Positions 7,638 through 16,115 are shown, counted from the first letter of the stretch. The stretch is 24,079 nucleotides of DNA from an uncultured Steroidobacter sp. (GCA_946478975.1 CAMLEO010000086.1:1-24079), one strand, 5' to 3'. Notes: generated from the letters alone by a model not told the origin. Numbers and translations are program-made.

Positions 7638-10157
7638 TTACTGAACCAGGGTCGCGGCACTGCCCAGAGTGGCGCCGCAAGCAGCTTTGAGAACATCGAT
7701 CGTGCGTTGACCGCCGCAGGCCCGCGCCGAGCACAGGCCGCCGATGAGATTGTTCAACTCACCTTTGGCTTCGGCGGCGTTGGGCTGCGTGCCCGTCGTG
7801 CCGATGCCCTTGTTGAACAGCACATCGATGAACGCATCGCGCTCCGCGCCGGCTGCGAGCGTGGAACTGAAGTTCACACCCGAGCCGAAGAACGCAGTGC
7901 GCGCCGCCGAGTCATCCATCATCACGCTGCAGTACTGCAGGGCCAGCTGCGCGATCGAAGTCTGGTGCGACGACAGGAACGCGCTGATGTCGTTCACTGC
8001 CGGCAGCGACTGCCGCACGCTGTCGTACGTGGCCTTGATCTTGGCGTTGTTGGGGCTGACGCCGGTGATCGACGCCATGGTCGCGTTGATCGCATCGAAG
8101 CGCTTCACGCCGATATCGGATACCTGCTGGCCATCGACCGGCGTCGGACGCACGCCCGCGGTGAAGTCGGAGCAAACATTGGTGCGCGTACCGAGCTGGT
8201 CGAAGCACAGGAAGAACTCATCCGACATCGGGCCCTGCTCGACCGGAATGATGGTGCCGACCGAGGACAGCAGCTGGCCGGTGGCCGCCGAGTACTGATC
8301 GTCGCTGATCGTGGTGTTGAGCAGGCGATACGCCTGGCCGACGTGCGCCTCCGCGCCGTTCACACCGATGCGCATGCCCTTCAGCGGGATGCTGCCCGGC
8401 TTGGCGGCCGGATCGAGGCTGATGAACTTCGGCGTATTGAACAGGTAGCTGAACGAGTCGTACTGCGTGGTCTCGAACAGGATGTACGCCTTGGGCACAT
8501 CGATCAGGTGCGACACGCCGAACAGCAGGAAGAATTTCTCGCCGACGCCCGCGTCGAAGTTTTGTTTGATCTGTGGCTGCGTCAGCGCGCGGTTGTAGAT
8601 CGCGACCAGGCGGATCACACCCTGCCACTGACGGTTGTTGCTCACTTCGTTGCCGAGCACGAACGCAAAGCTGTTGTCCCAGTCGCCGAGCGTGCCGCCG
8701 CCGGCGTTGTCCACGTCGCCGGTGAACTCGCCGTTCACATAGATGCGGCGGCCGTTGACCGGATCGAAGGTCACGACGACGTGCTGCAAGGAGGCCTGCA
8801 GACGTTCGGCAGCGTCGGCGGTCGCCAGGCGCGGCGCGCCGTTGGCGTCGGTCGAGGTGCTGCGGCCGGCGAATTCATAGTTGTACAGCTGCTGGCCCAA
8901 AGTGAAGTTGCGAGCCGTCGTGCTGCCGGAGTAGCTGACGATGCGCGCGTCTTCCTGAGTCACGTTGCCCGGGACCACCCATGCTTCGATGGAATATTCG
9001 CCGGTCGCAGTGATGAGCTGATGATACTTGCGGCTGCTGGTGGTCGACGCCTGCGCCTTGGCCGGCTTCATGGCGTCGCCGCGGATGTTGATGCCCCAGC
9101 CGCCGACCCAGGTCACGTCGCCGGAGAAATTCAAATCGGCCGCCGGTGCGACACCGCTGGTGTCGAACGCCACCGCGCCCTGGCCGGTCTTGAATTCATA
9201 CAAGCCGATCATGTTCGCTTCGTAACGGCTGCCGCCGCTCGCGACCGTGCCGTCATACATCGTCAGCGCCTTGCTCACGATCAGGCTCGGATCGACCTGC
9301 GTCACCGGGATCGCATTGGCCATCGCTTGAATCGCGGCCTGCAGCTCCGCCGCGTTCTGGGCGCAGTTGCTCCAGCAGTTGTGCGACTCGCGGCCGAGGC
9401 GGATCACGAAGCGCGACTGCGAAGGATCGTCGAGATTCATCTTCGGAATGGCCGCGAGGTAGGCCTCTTTATAACCATTCGAGCTCGGATCCACCGCGCC
9501 CGCCGGACGACCGCCGGCCGCGAAGTACGGCGACTGCGCCGTCGGCGAATCGGACTGGTGGCAGTTCGAGCAGTACAGATCGAGCAGGTTGTAGACCGCC
9601 TGGAATTCGGCCGGCGCATCGGTGGGGAAGCGCTTGCTCGAACCCGGATCGCGCGGCGTCGGCTCGATCAGCTGGATCTGCTTGCCGCCGGTGCCGGACG
9701 CGCCGACCCAGTTCTGGATCCAGCGAGTGAGATCGGCAGCGCAGGCAGACGGATCGCCGCGCCAGCAGTTGTGACCGCCGCCGACTTTGGTGACGATCGT
9801 GGACAGCGACGGATTTTCGCGATTCACGACGCCGTTCGCTTGTTGATACGCTTGGTTCACATCGTCGGAGCGTGCGAACTGCGGCGCCTGGCCGCCGGCT
9901 TTGTGACAGTTGCCGCAACGATCGGCGCCGCGAATGTTTTCCCAGAAGTTGACGCGGAACGCCTGGATGTCCGCCGTCGCCGGCGCCGGGCCGGTGTAGT
10001 TCGGGCCTGCATTCGGAGGCGCGGTGTTCGGGTTCTCGGAGGTGCCGGCGCCGCCGCTGCAACCGGCGAGGCTGAACATACCGAGAATGGCAACGGCCGC
10101 GGATACGACCCGGAGCCGGTGGAAGTTGAAGGCGCGCATGGGCATTTTCATGTTCAT
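7638..10157 (-). CDS. Lipoprotein with two c-type heme motifs and a LamG domain
   Basis: The product has 839 residues from ATG 10157. The N-terminus is a lipoprotein signal with lipobox LAGC (Cys33); the residues after Cys are Ser-Gly-Gly, which favours sorting to the outer membrane. Two cytochrome-like modules follow: CGNCH (81-85) and CSNCH (195-199), each followed 46-62 residues later by an HNCW motif (129-132 and 259-262), which looks like an internal duplication. A LamG/concanavalin-like domain lies at about 316-535 (YSIEAWVVP, HVVVTFDPVNGRRIYVNGEF, VAIYNRALT). The remaining 300 residues are not recognised. The combination suggests surface electron transfer tied to binding a glycan or other polymer; this is inference. 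It sits 16 bases after the upstream cytochrome gene. The frame is open to 10211, but that would overlap the upstream gene and bury the lipoprotein signal. An alternative start is ATG 10151. Confidence 0.8.
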   Translation of the reverse strand: MNMKMPMRAFNFHRLRVVSAAVAILGMFSLAGCSGGAGTSENPNTAPPNAGPNYTGPAPATADIQAFRVNFWENIRGADRCGNCHKAGGQAPQFARSDDVNQAYQQANGVVNRENPSLSTIVTKVGGGHNCWRGDPSACAADLTRWIQNWVGASGTGGKQIQLIEPTPRDPGSSKRFPTDAPAEFQAVYNLLDLYCSNCHQSDSPTAQSPYFAAGGRPAGAVDPSSNGYKEAYLAAIPKMNLDDPSQSRFVIRLGRESHNCWSNCAQNAAELQAAIQAMANAIPVTQVDPSLIVSKALTMYDGTVASGGSRYEANMIGLYEFKTGQGAVAFDTSGVAPAADLNFSGDVTWVGGWGINIRGDAMKPAKAQASTTSSRKYHQLITATGEYSIEAWVVPGNVTQEDARIVSYSGSTTARNFTLGQQLYNYEFAGRSTSTDANGAPRLATADAAERLQASLQHVVVTFDPVNGRRIYVNGEFTGDVDNAGGGTLGDWDNSFAFVLGNEVSNNRQWQGVIRLVAIYNRALTQPQIKQNFDAGVGEKFFLLFGVSHLIDVPKAYILFETTQYDSFSYLFNTPKFISLDPAAKPGSIPLKGMRIGVNGAEAHVGQAYRLLNTTISDDQYSAATGQLLSSVGTIIPVEQGPMSDEFFLCFDQLGTRTNVCSDFTAGVRPTPVDGQQVSDIGVKRFDAINATMASITGVSPNNAKIKATYDSVRQSLPAVNDISAFLSSHQTSIAQLALQYCSVMMDDSAARTAFFGSGVNFSSTLAAGAERDAFIDVLFNKGIGTTGTQPNAAEAKGELNNLIGGLCSARACGGQRTIDVLKAACGATLGSAATLVQ

Positions 10158-10173
10158 GTTTTGACCGGGCCTG

Positions 10174-11385
10174 TTATTCGTTGCTCGAGCAGTAGGACAC
10201 GGTCTCGGCAAACACGCGCTTGAGGCTGCCGCCGCTCTTGAAATTCAGCACGCTGTTGGTGACTCGCGTGCGATCGGCCTGGTCGACCGGCGAACGCAGG
10301 CACACCGCGCGAAATACTTTCTCGACCTGGCACTGGGCGAACGCGTCGCTCGCGGCGAGTTCCTGGCCCAGCGACTTGGCGCCGTTGCCGCTGCCCGGCA
10401 GGCTCTGATCCCAGCCGAGGAAGGTGTTCTTGCCCGGCAGGCGCATGCGGTTCTCCCACGCGTCGTTCGGCGTCACGAAACCCGGCTTGAAGTTGTCCGA
10501 ATTGATCAGGTACTTCGGCTGCACCTGGCCCGAGGTGTACACCAGGCGACCGACGGTTTCGTCGAAGTCGTAATAAGCGAAGGCCTGCGCCATCGAGTCC
10601 ATCACCGAGTGACAGCCGATGCAGTTGTTGTTGAACACGCTGCTGTCGCCGCCCGGGCTGCGCGTCACGTCCTGGCGAATGCGATCCGGCGGACGCGAGG
10701 TGTCATGCACCTGCTCCATGTCGCGGCACAGGTGATTCAGCAAAGTGAATCGAAACATTGCGCGGTTGGTGCCGTCGATGAAGAACGCTTGCGAAGCGGC
10801 ACGCGACGTGATGATGCCGGCGGTCGCCGCGGGCGGCAGGCCATTCAGGGAAGATTGCGTGGTGCGAGTGAGCGCGGCACGCAGATCGACGTTGTTACTT
10901 TCGAGCGCCTCGTAGTGCTCGTTGCTGGTCGGCGAGTAAGCGGGCGATGTGCCCTGGCCGACGTAAACGATGTCTTCCGACAGCAGGCCGCGGAAATCCA
11001 GATCGTCGCGGACCATGCCGATCACCGTCGCGGTGTAATCGTTCAGCGGCGCAAAGATCGATTGATCGCGATTGGTCCAGGGCGAAGCGAAGTTCTTCAG
11101 CGTCACGCTGTAGAAGTACTTCGAGTGCTCTTGAGCGGCATCCATGATGTACAGCGCAGTGCTCTCGCGAGAAGCGTCGCTCGGCGATGTGCCGAGGCGA
11201 GTTTCCAGATCGGACAGCAATGCCGGCGACGGCGGCGTGCCGGTGAGCCGGTCATACATGCGCCTGGCCTGCTCGCGCGGCCCGGCGGATGCCTGTTGCC
11301 CCGACGCCAAAAGGGTCAGCGCGACGCCCAACGCTGCTGCTTTCGCGAGCGCCCCGGAGTTTCGTGTGCGATTCATGTTGGTCAT
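10174..11385 (-). CDS. Secreted cytochrome c-like protein, DUF1588/DUF1592-like
   Basis: The product has 403 residues from ATG 11385. It has a Sec signal peptide (about 1-34, LLASGQQASA), a mostly helical region beginning REQARRMYDRLTGTPPS, and one c-type heme motif CIGCH (255-259) in the context FNNNCIGCHSVMDSMAQAFAYYDFDE. That context is like the C-terminal region of the DUF1592/DUF1588 proteins common in planctomycetes, where a CxxCH is followed by MDP and a helix. It is the first gene of the three-gene minus-strand operon and is read from the promoter at 11497-11525. A GGAA sits about 9 bases before ATG 11385; the next in-frame ATG is at 11376. The reading frame is open as far as 11511, but the signal peptide marks the start given. 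The likely role is a periplasmic partner of the LamG cytochrome; its function is unknown. Confidence 0.75.
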   Translation of the reverse strand: MTNMNRTRNSGALAKAAALGVALTLLASGQQASAGPREQARRMYDRLTGTPPSPALLSDLETRLGTSPSDASRESTALYIMDAAQEHSKYFYSVTLKNFASPWTNRDQSIFAPLNDYTATVIGMVRDDLDFRGLLSEDIVYVGQGTSPAYSPTSNEHYEALESNNVDLRAALTRTTQSSLNGLPPAATAGIITSRAASQAFFIDGTNRAMFRFTLLNHLCRDMEQVHDTSRPPDRIRQDVTRSPGGDSSVFNNNCIGCHSVMDSMAQAFAYYDFDETVGRLVYTSGQVQPKYLINSDNFKPGFVTPNDAWENRMRLPGKNTFLGWDQSLPGSGNGAKSLGQELAASDAFAQCQVEKVFRAVCLRSPVDQADRTRVTNSVLNFKSGGSLKRVFAETVSYCSSNE

Positions 11386-11496
11386 GCAGCTTTTTTCCGT
11401 TGCCAGAAAATCTTCTCTCGGCAGTCGCCGTGGATCACTTAAGGGACACCCTGAGTGCGCGTACAAAAGTCGTGGGTTCCCAGACAATGGGCGCGG

Positions 11497-11525
11497 ACTA
11501 TACGGTCGCATTTACACGTGGTTAA
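11497..11525 (-). promoter_or_regulatory. Sigma70-like promoter for the minus-strand cytochrome operon
   Basis: Read on the minus strand: -35 TTAACC (11525-11520, 4 of 6 consensus bases), a spacer of exactly 17 bases, and -10 TATAGT (11502-11497, 5 of 6). Transcription would begin near 11490, giving a leader of about 105 bases before ATG 11385. Confidence 0.5.
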
Positions 11526-11562
11526 CTGTCTCAACCGCCATACGTCGGTTTGCGGAGACAGT
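11525..11562. promoter_or_regulatory. Bulged inverted repeat abutting the -35 box, candidate operator
   Basis: The outer arms ACTGTCTC (11525-11532) and GAGACAGT (11555-11562) are perfect complements. The inner arms AACCG (11533-11537) and CGGTT (11546-11550) extend the pairing to 13 bp, with a 4-base bulge (TGCG) on one side and an 8-base centre. The repeat starts at the edge of the minus-strand -35 hexamer and lies between the two divergent operons, a natural site for a shared regulator. Confidence 0.5.
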
Positions 11563-11792
11563 GTCGAGTGCTTCGCGCGCGCGTGTAGTCTCGCCGCCAC
11601 GATGCGCACACCGCATTTCGACCGACGTCACACTCCTCGCGGCGAATTCAAGCGAATGGATCGGCCGCTGAAATGTGAGGCGCTTCACGCAACGCTGCGA
11701 AGCCACGCGAAGCCGGGGCCCAAATCAGGGAATTCCCGCGCGCTTGTGACTCGCTTAACGGATCGCCGCTTATGTCGCGTCGAAGAATGCGA

Positions 11793-11817
11793 CCCTCGCG
11801 CTCATCTGGCGCGAGGG
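11793..11817. promoter_or_regulatory. Strong leader hairpin upstream of the HzsA-related gene
   Basis: A perfect 9-bp GC-rich stem (CCCTCGCGC / GCGCGAGGG) encloses the 7-base loop TCATCTG, and flanking GCG/CGC can extend it past a small mismatch. It ends 58 bases before ATG 11876. No T-run follows on either strand, so it is not a standard intrinsic terminator. It may act as a leader mRNA structure or a protein site. Confidence 0.45.
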
Positions 11818-11861
11818 GGCGCAGCGTTAGCAAATGTTTGTTATCGATGCGTGGAACATCC

Positions 11862-11865
11862 GGAG
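11862..11865 (+). promoter_or_regulatory. Ribosome binding site (GGAG) fixing the HzsA-related start
   Basis: GGAG lies 10 bases before ATG 11876 and supports this start over the in-frame ATG at 11834, which would put extra residues in front of the lipoprotein signal. Confidence 0.55.
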
Positions 11866-11875
11866 TAACGCTTCA

Positions 11876-14647
11876 ATGAGTCATCAGGCGCCATCTCAAG
11901 CGTCGAACCGAGCGATCGTGCGCAAAGGCGCGGTCGTGCTGCTGATCAGCGCCGTCGCGGCTCTGCTCGGCGGCTGCGGCAGCAGCAGCGGCGGCGGCAC
12001 CGATGTGACCATCGGCAGCGGCCAGAGCCAGGATCCGGTGACGCTCGATTTCCCGGTGTTCTATGTGAAACGCCCGGTGCCCGATCCGGCCAAAGATGAA
12101 CTGGCGAACGCCGATGCGCGTGAGCTGCTGCGCTTCGAAGTCGGTGCCGACCTGTACATGCGCGATCGCGCTTCGATCTCGGCGGCCGAAGTGAATATCA
12201 CCGGCGTGCAGACCGCCCGCCTCGGCGACGTGCGCGACGTGGATGTGAATTACGACGGCACCAAGGTGGTGTTCGCGATGCGCGCGCGGTTCATCGAGAA
12301 CGCCGACGAGAAAGATCAGCCGACCTGGAACATCTGGGAGTACGACGTGCCCAGCAAGACGCTCCGGCGCGTCATCAGCTCGGACGTCACCGCGGAGGAA
12401 GGTCATGACATCATGCCCCACTACCTCCCCGACGGACGCATCGTGTTCAGCTCCACGCGCCAGCGGCAGTCGCGCGCCATCCTGCTGGACGAGAACAAAC
12501 CGCAGTTCGCCGCCCAGGACGAGAGCGACAACGAACCGGCGTTCGTGCTGCACGTGATGAACGCGGACGGCAGCAACATTCATCAGATCTCATTCAACCA
12601 GAGCCACGACCTGGATCCGGCGGTGCTCGCCAACGGCCGCATCCTGTTCACGCGCTGGGAACACAACATCGACGACAACCAGTTCGACCTGTACACGATC
12701 AATCCGGACGGCTCGGATCTGCAGCTGTACTACGGTGCGAACAGTCACGCGACCGGCACTGCCCTGCCGCCGCCGGCCACGACCAACAGCGTCATTCAGT
12801 TCCTGAATCCGCGGCCGATGCAGGATGGCCGCACGCTGTCGCTGATCCGGCCGTTCACCGGCACGGGCGAAGGCGGCGACCTGGTGTTGATCGATGCTGA
12901 AACTTATGTGGACAACACTCGCGCGGCCTCGGCCGCAAACATCGGCATGACCGGCCCGGCGCAAACGCGCGCCCTGCCGACCGACGTGCGCACGATCCCG
13001 GGACCTTCGCCCGGCGGTCGTTATCGCATGGCTGCGCCGTTGTTCGACGGCACTGGCCGCCTGCTGGTGAGCTGGTCGCAGTGTCGCTTGATAGAGAACG
13101 CTCGCATCGTCCCGTGCACCAGCGACCGGCTGCGCAATGCCGATGCCGTCGAAGCTCCGCCACTTTATGGCATCTATGTTTACGACGTACGCGAAAACAC
13201 ACAGCGTCCCATCGTCGTACCGCAGGAAGGATTTATTTACACCGAAGTCGTATCGGGTTCGCAGCGAGTGCTGCCCACCGTGATCCTGGATCGCGCCGCC
13301 GGCGTCGATTTCCCGCAGGATCAGCTGGCGGCCGGCGTCGGCGTGCTGAACATTCGCAGCGTTTATGACATCGACGGCGTGGACCAGGCGCCCGGCGGCA
13401 TCACTGCCGTTCGCAATCCGGCGACAGCGGGCTATGCCACGCGGCCGGCCCGGTTCCTGCGTATCGAAAAGCCGGTTTCGATTCCGGACGACGACACCCG
13501 CGACTTCTCCAACACGGCGTTCGGTCCGAACCGTGCGCTCGGCATGCGCGAGATTCTCGGCTACGCGCCGGTCGAGCCGGACGGCTCGGTGAAAGTGAAG
13601 GTGCCTGCCAACGTCGCGTTCTCGATCAGCGTGCTCGATGCCAACGGCCGCCGCCTCGGCGGCGCGCTCGGCGGTCGTCACACCAACTGGCTGCAATTGC
13701 AGCCCGGCGAGCAGCTGACCTGTAACGGCTGTCACAACGGCTCGCCGACCACGCCGATGGCGCACGGTCGTAAAGGCATGACCAACTCGGTCAATCCGGG
13801 CGCACCGACCAGCGGCAGCGCGTTCCCGAACACCAATCCGGCGATCTTCGCCGACGCCGGCGAAACGATGGCCGAAGCGCGTGCTCGCGTGATGTGCGGC
13901 GGCGCCTGCGATCTCAGCGTGGATCTCGCGTTCAGGGATTACTGGCTGACGGCGGCGCCGACCACCAACGAAGTCGATGCGTGCTACGCGGCTGGCCCGA
14001 ACAATGTATTGATCGATCCCGCCGATCTGACTCGCAAGTTCACATGCGCCAACGCGCTGCCGGCCGGTGCAGCCATTCCGTTGCTGCCGGCGGCGTCCTG
14101 CCGGGCGACACCGACGAACTTGTGTCGTATCACTATTCATTATGAGCGGCACATTCATCCGCTGTGGGGCGTGGACCGCTTCGTCGATGCTAATGGCGAC
14201 GGCGTGCCCGATGTCGATGCCGGCGGCGTGCCCATCAATCACAAGTGCACCAGCTGTCACACCAATGCGGTTGCAACGGCGGTGCCGGCGGGCGACCTCG
14301 ACCTGAGCGACGGCCCGTCCGACGACGAGCCGCTGCAGTTCAAGTCGTATCGTGAGTTGCTGTTCGGCGACAACGGCCAGGTCTTCGATGGCACGGCAGT
14401 GGTCGACGAGTGCATCGAGCGCGATCCGGTGACGACGGTTTGCACCGCCTTCCGCACGGTGCCGGCACCGATGAGCGCGAACGGCGCCAACGCCTCGACC
14501 CGGTTCTTCAACACCCTGCAGGGCACTGCCGGTGGCACGGTCAACCATAAAGACTTTATGTCGCCAAGTGAGTTACGCTTGGTGTCTGAATGGTTGGATA
14601 TCGGCGCGCAGTATTTCAACGACCCGTTCACGGCTCCGGAGAATTGA
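11876..14647 (+). CDS. HzsA-related lipoprotein with PD40 propeller repeats and two CxxCH motifs
   Basis: The product has 923 residues. The lipobox is LLGGC (Cys34), followed by a Ser/Gly linker. The mature chain opens with FPVFYVKRPVP, then PD40/TolB-type propeller repeats such as YLPDGRIVFSSTRQR (183-197) and LANGRILFTRWEHN. Two c-type heme motifs follow: CNGCH (616-620) and CTSCH (791-795). This layout is that of proteins named HzsA-related after the hydrazine synthase alpha subunit of anammox bacteria. Here no HzsB, HzsC or hydrazine dehydrogenase is present, so hydrazine synthesis is not implied. It is likely an outer-membrane-anchored periplasmic or surface redox protein. It starts the seven-gene plus-strand operon, and its stop codon overlaps the next start (TGATG). 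The name is based on overall resemblance; the true substrate is unknown. Confidence 0.8.
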   Translation: MSHQAPSQASNRAIVRKGAVVLLISAVAALLGGCGSSSGGGTDVTIGSGQSQDPVTLDFPVFYVKRPVPDPAKDELANADARELLRFEVGADLYMRDRASISAAEVNITGVQTARLGDVRDVDVNYDGTKVVFAMRARFIENADEKDQPTWNIWEYDVPSKTLRRVISSDVTAEEGHDIMPHYLPDGRIVFSSTRQRQSRAILLDENKPQFAAQDESDNEPAFVLHVMNADGSNIHQISFNQSHDLDPAVLANGRILFTRWEHNIDDNQFDLYTINPDGSDLQLYYGANSHATGTALPPPATTNSVIQFLNPRPMQDGRTLSLIRPFTGTGEGGDLVLIDAETYVDNTRAASAANIGMTGPAQTRALPTDVRTIPGPSPGGRYRMAAPLFDGTGRLLVSWSQCRLIENARIVPCTSDRLRNADAVEAPPLYGIYVYDVRENTQRPIVVPQEGFIYTEVVSGSQRVLPTVILDRAAGVDFPQDQLAAGVGVLNIRSVYDIDGVDQAPGGITAVRNPATAGYATRPARFLRIEKPVSIPDDDTRDFSNTAFGPNRALGMREILGYAPVEPDGSVKVKVPANVAFSISVLDANGRRLGGALGGRHTNWLQLQPGEQLTCNGCHNGSPTTPMAHGRKGMTNSVNPGAPTSGSAFPNTNPAIFADAGETMAEARARVMCGGACDLSVDLAFRDYWLTAAPTTNEVDACYAAGPNNVLIDPADLTRKFTCANALPAGAAIPLLPAASCRATPTNLCRITIHYERHIHPLWGVDRFVDANGDGVPDVDAGGVPINHKCTSCHTNAVATAVPAGDLDLSDGPSDDEPLQFKSYRELLFGDNGQVFDGTAVVDECIERDPVTTVCTAFRTVPAPMSANGANASTRFFNTLQGTAGGTVNHKDFMSPSELRLVSEWLDIGAQYFNDPFTAPEN

Positions 14648-15405
14648 TGTTTCGGTCGCTCACGCCGTTACTGTGCTGGTTGGTTCTGATCGTCGCGCCC
14701 TTCGTTGACAGGCAGGCACGGGCGGACGAGCCAGAGCACAAGATCCTCATCGCCGACCCGTACATCGAGCTGCACTCGGGTCCGGGTCGCGGCTATCCGA
14801 TCTTCCATGTGGTCGAGCGCGGCCGCGAGGTGACGCTGGTCAAGCGCCGCACCGACTGGTTCGAGCTGCGGACCGATCAGGGCGTGGAAGGCTGGGCATC
14901 GCGCTCGCAGATGATTGCGACGCTCGAGCCCACCGGCGAGCCGCTGGATCTGCAGGAGCCGGCGCGAGAGAACTATATGAGCCGGCGCTGGCAGGCCGGC
15001 GTGATGGGCGGCGACTTTGGCGGCGCCAGCGAAGTCTCGGCGTTCGGCGGTTACGCCTTCAGCGACAACCTGTCGATCGAGCTCACGTTCAATCACATCC
15101 TCGGCGAATTCTCCAACGGCTACAGCGCGACCATCGGCCTCATGCATTTGTTCGTGCCCGAATGGCGCATCTCGCCGTACTTCACGCTCGGCACCGGCGT
15201 GATTCACACCGAGCCGAAATCGAACCTGGTGAACTCCATCGACCGTGACGATCAGATCGGCTACGTCGGTGGCGGATTGCAGTTGTATCTCACTCGTCGC
15301 TTCATGCTGCGCACGGAATACCGAAACAACATCGTATTCACGAGCCGCGACGACAACGAGGAAGTGGACGAATGGAAGTATCTCGGTTTCGCATTCTTTT
15401 TCTGA
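14647..15405 (+). CDS. SH3-domain protein with C-terminal outer-membrane barrel
   Basis: The product has 252 residues: a signal peptide (1-26, ending ARA), a bacterial SH3-type domain (about 33-90; HSGPGRGYPIFHVVERGREV, WFELRTDQGVEGWA), a short linker, and an eight-strand-sized barrel (about 115-252) ending YLGFAFFF, the aromatic C-terminus expected of a BAM substrate. SH3_3-type domains often bind peptidoglycan or peptide, so the protein may tie an outer-membrane barrel to the cell wall. Its ATG shares a base with the stop codon of the HzsA-related gene, so translation is probably coupled. The last 34 bases overlap the next gene. This could be a TIGR04565-type outer-membrane protein like its neighbour. 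Confidence 0.8.
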   Translation: MFRSLTPLLCWLVLIVAPFVDRQARADEPEHKILIADPYIELHSGPGRGYPIFHVVERGREVTLVKRRTDWFELRTDQGVEGWASRSQMIATLEPTGEPLDLQEPARENYMSRRWQAGVMGGDFGGASEVSAFGGYAFSDNLSIELTFNHILGEFSNGYSATIGLMHLFVPEWRISPYFTLGTGVIHTEPKSNLVNSIDRDDQIGYVGGGLQLYLTRRFMLRTEYRNNIVFTSRDDNEEVDEWKYLGFAFFF

Positions 15406-16079
15406 CGCTGCTGGCAGTCACCGTGCTGCCGGGCTGTTCCATGCTGGGCGGTCGCAACAACGACAAGCCCGAGCCGGTCGCGCCCGCCGCGAGCGCTGCG
15501 CCTGTCACCGGCGAGCCCGATCAGAATCCCGTGATCGATCCGCAAGTCGAGCGGCGCGAGATCAAGCGTGCGCGCATCGATACGGAAGATTTCGAGCTCG
15601 GCGCCTACGTCGGCGTGCTCAGCATCGAAGACTTCGAAAGCAACGTCGTCTACGGCGCGCGGCTCGCTTATCACCTCACCGAAGATTTCTTCCTGGAAGG
15701 CACGGTCGGTCAATCGCGCGCCGGCCGCACCAGTTACGAAAACCTCTCCGGCTCGGCCGACCTGCTGACCGACTCCGATCGCGATTACACCTATTACGCG
15801 CTGTCGATGGGCTGGAACGCGCTGCCGGGTGAAATCTTCGTCGGCAAGAATCGCGCTTATAACAGCGCGTTCTACCTGGTCGCGGGCATCGGCAGTACTA
15901 CGTTTGCAGGCGACGATCGCTTCACCGTGAACGGCGGCTTCGGCTATCGCGTGCTGCCCACGGACTGGATCGCCGTGCACTTCGACGTGCGCGATCACGT
16001 CTATGACATCGATCTGCTGGGCGACAAGAAGATCGTCAATAATCTAGAAGCGCATCTCGGTTTGTCGATTTTCTTCTGA
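15372..16079 (+). CDS. Outer-membrane beta-barrel domain protein with lipobox (TIGR04565-like)
   Basis: The product has 235 residues. The signal sequence ends in a good lipobox LPGC (Cys22) followed by Ser, which suggests an outer-membrane lipoprotein. A Pro/Ala-rich linker leads to a barrel-like domain (about 70-235) with alternating strands (YVGVLSIEDFESNVVYGARL, YYALSMGWNALPG, FTVNGGFGYRVLPTDWIAVHFDVRDHVY), ending LGLSIFF. It resembles the myxobacterial-type outer-membrane barrel domain TIGR04565. A protein that is both lipidated and a barrel is uncommon, though such cases exist. The start lies inside the preceding gene, preceded by a GAGGA, and is required for the signal sequence. The overlap implies translational coupling to the SH3-barrel partner. 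Confidence 0.75.
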   Translation: MEVSRFRILFLTLLAVTVLPGCSMLGGRNNDKPEPVAPAASAAPVTGEPDQNPVIDPQVERREIKRARIDTEDFELGAYVGVLSIEDFESNVVYGARLAYHLTEDFFLEGTVGQSRAGRTSYENLSGSADLLTDSDRDYTYYALSMGWNALPGEIFVGKNRAYNSAFYLVAGIGSTTFAGDDRFTVNGGFGYRVLPTDWIAVHFDVRDHVYDIDLLGDKKIVNNLEAHLGLSIFF

Positions 16080-16115
16080 GCGACCATGAGTGCTGGATCC
16101 TTACGCTCATCTCAC

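Larger units (their letters stand above)
11386..11875. other. Divergent intergenic regulatory region
   Basis: These 490 bases separate the minus-strand cytochrome operon from the plus-strand HzsA-related operon. They hold a sigma70-like promoter on the minus strand, a bulged inverted repeat next to its -35 box, and a strong hairpin in the probable plus-strand leader, each listed separately. Short open frames cross it on both strands, but none has a ribosome site or recognisable protein features, so I see no gene here. Confidence 0.7.

Noticed and set aside
7707..10223. Long plus-strand open frame of 838 codons opposite the LamG cytochrome gene
   Set aside because: It is antisense to a gene with clear heme motifs, a lipobox and a LamG domain. 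Its product is rich in Arg/Ala/His, typical of the complementary frame in GC-rich DNA.
12590..14548. Minus-strand open frame of 652 codons opposite the HzsA-related gene
   Set aside because: Same reasons: Arg/Val/His-rich with no motifs, opposite a gene with two CxxCH sites in frame.
11876..14647. Reading the HzsA-related gene as evidence for hydrazine synthesis or anammox
   Set aside because: No HzsB, HzsC or hydrazine dehydrogenase gene is present, and the surrounding genes are of an aerobic-type proteobacterium. Only family resemblance is claimed.
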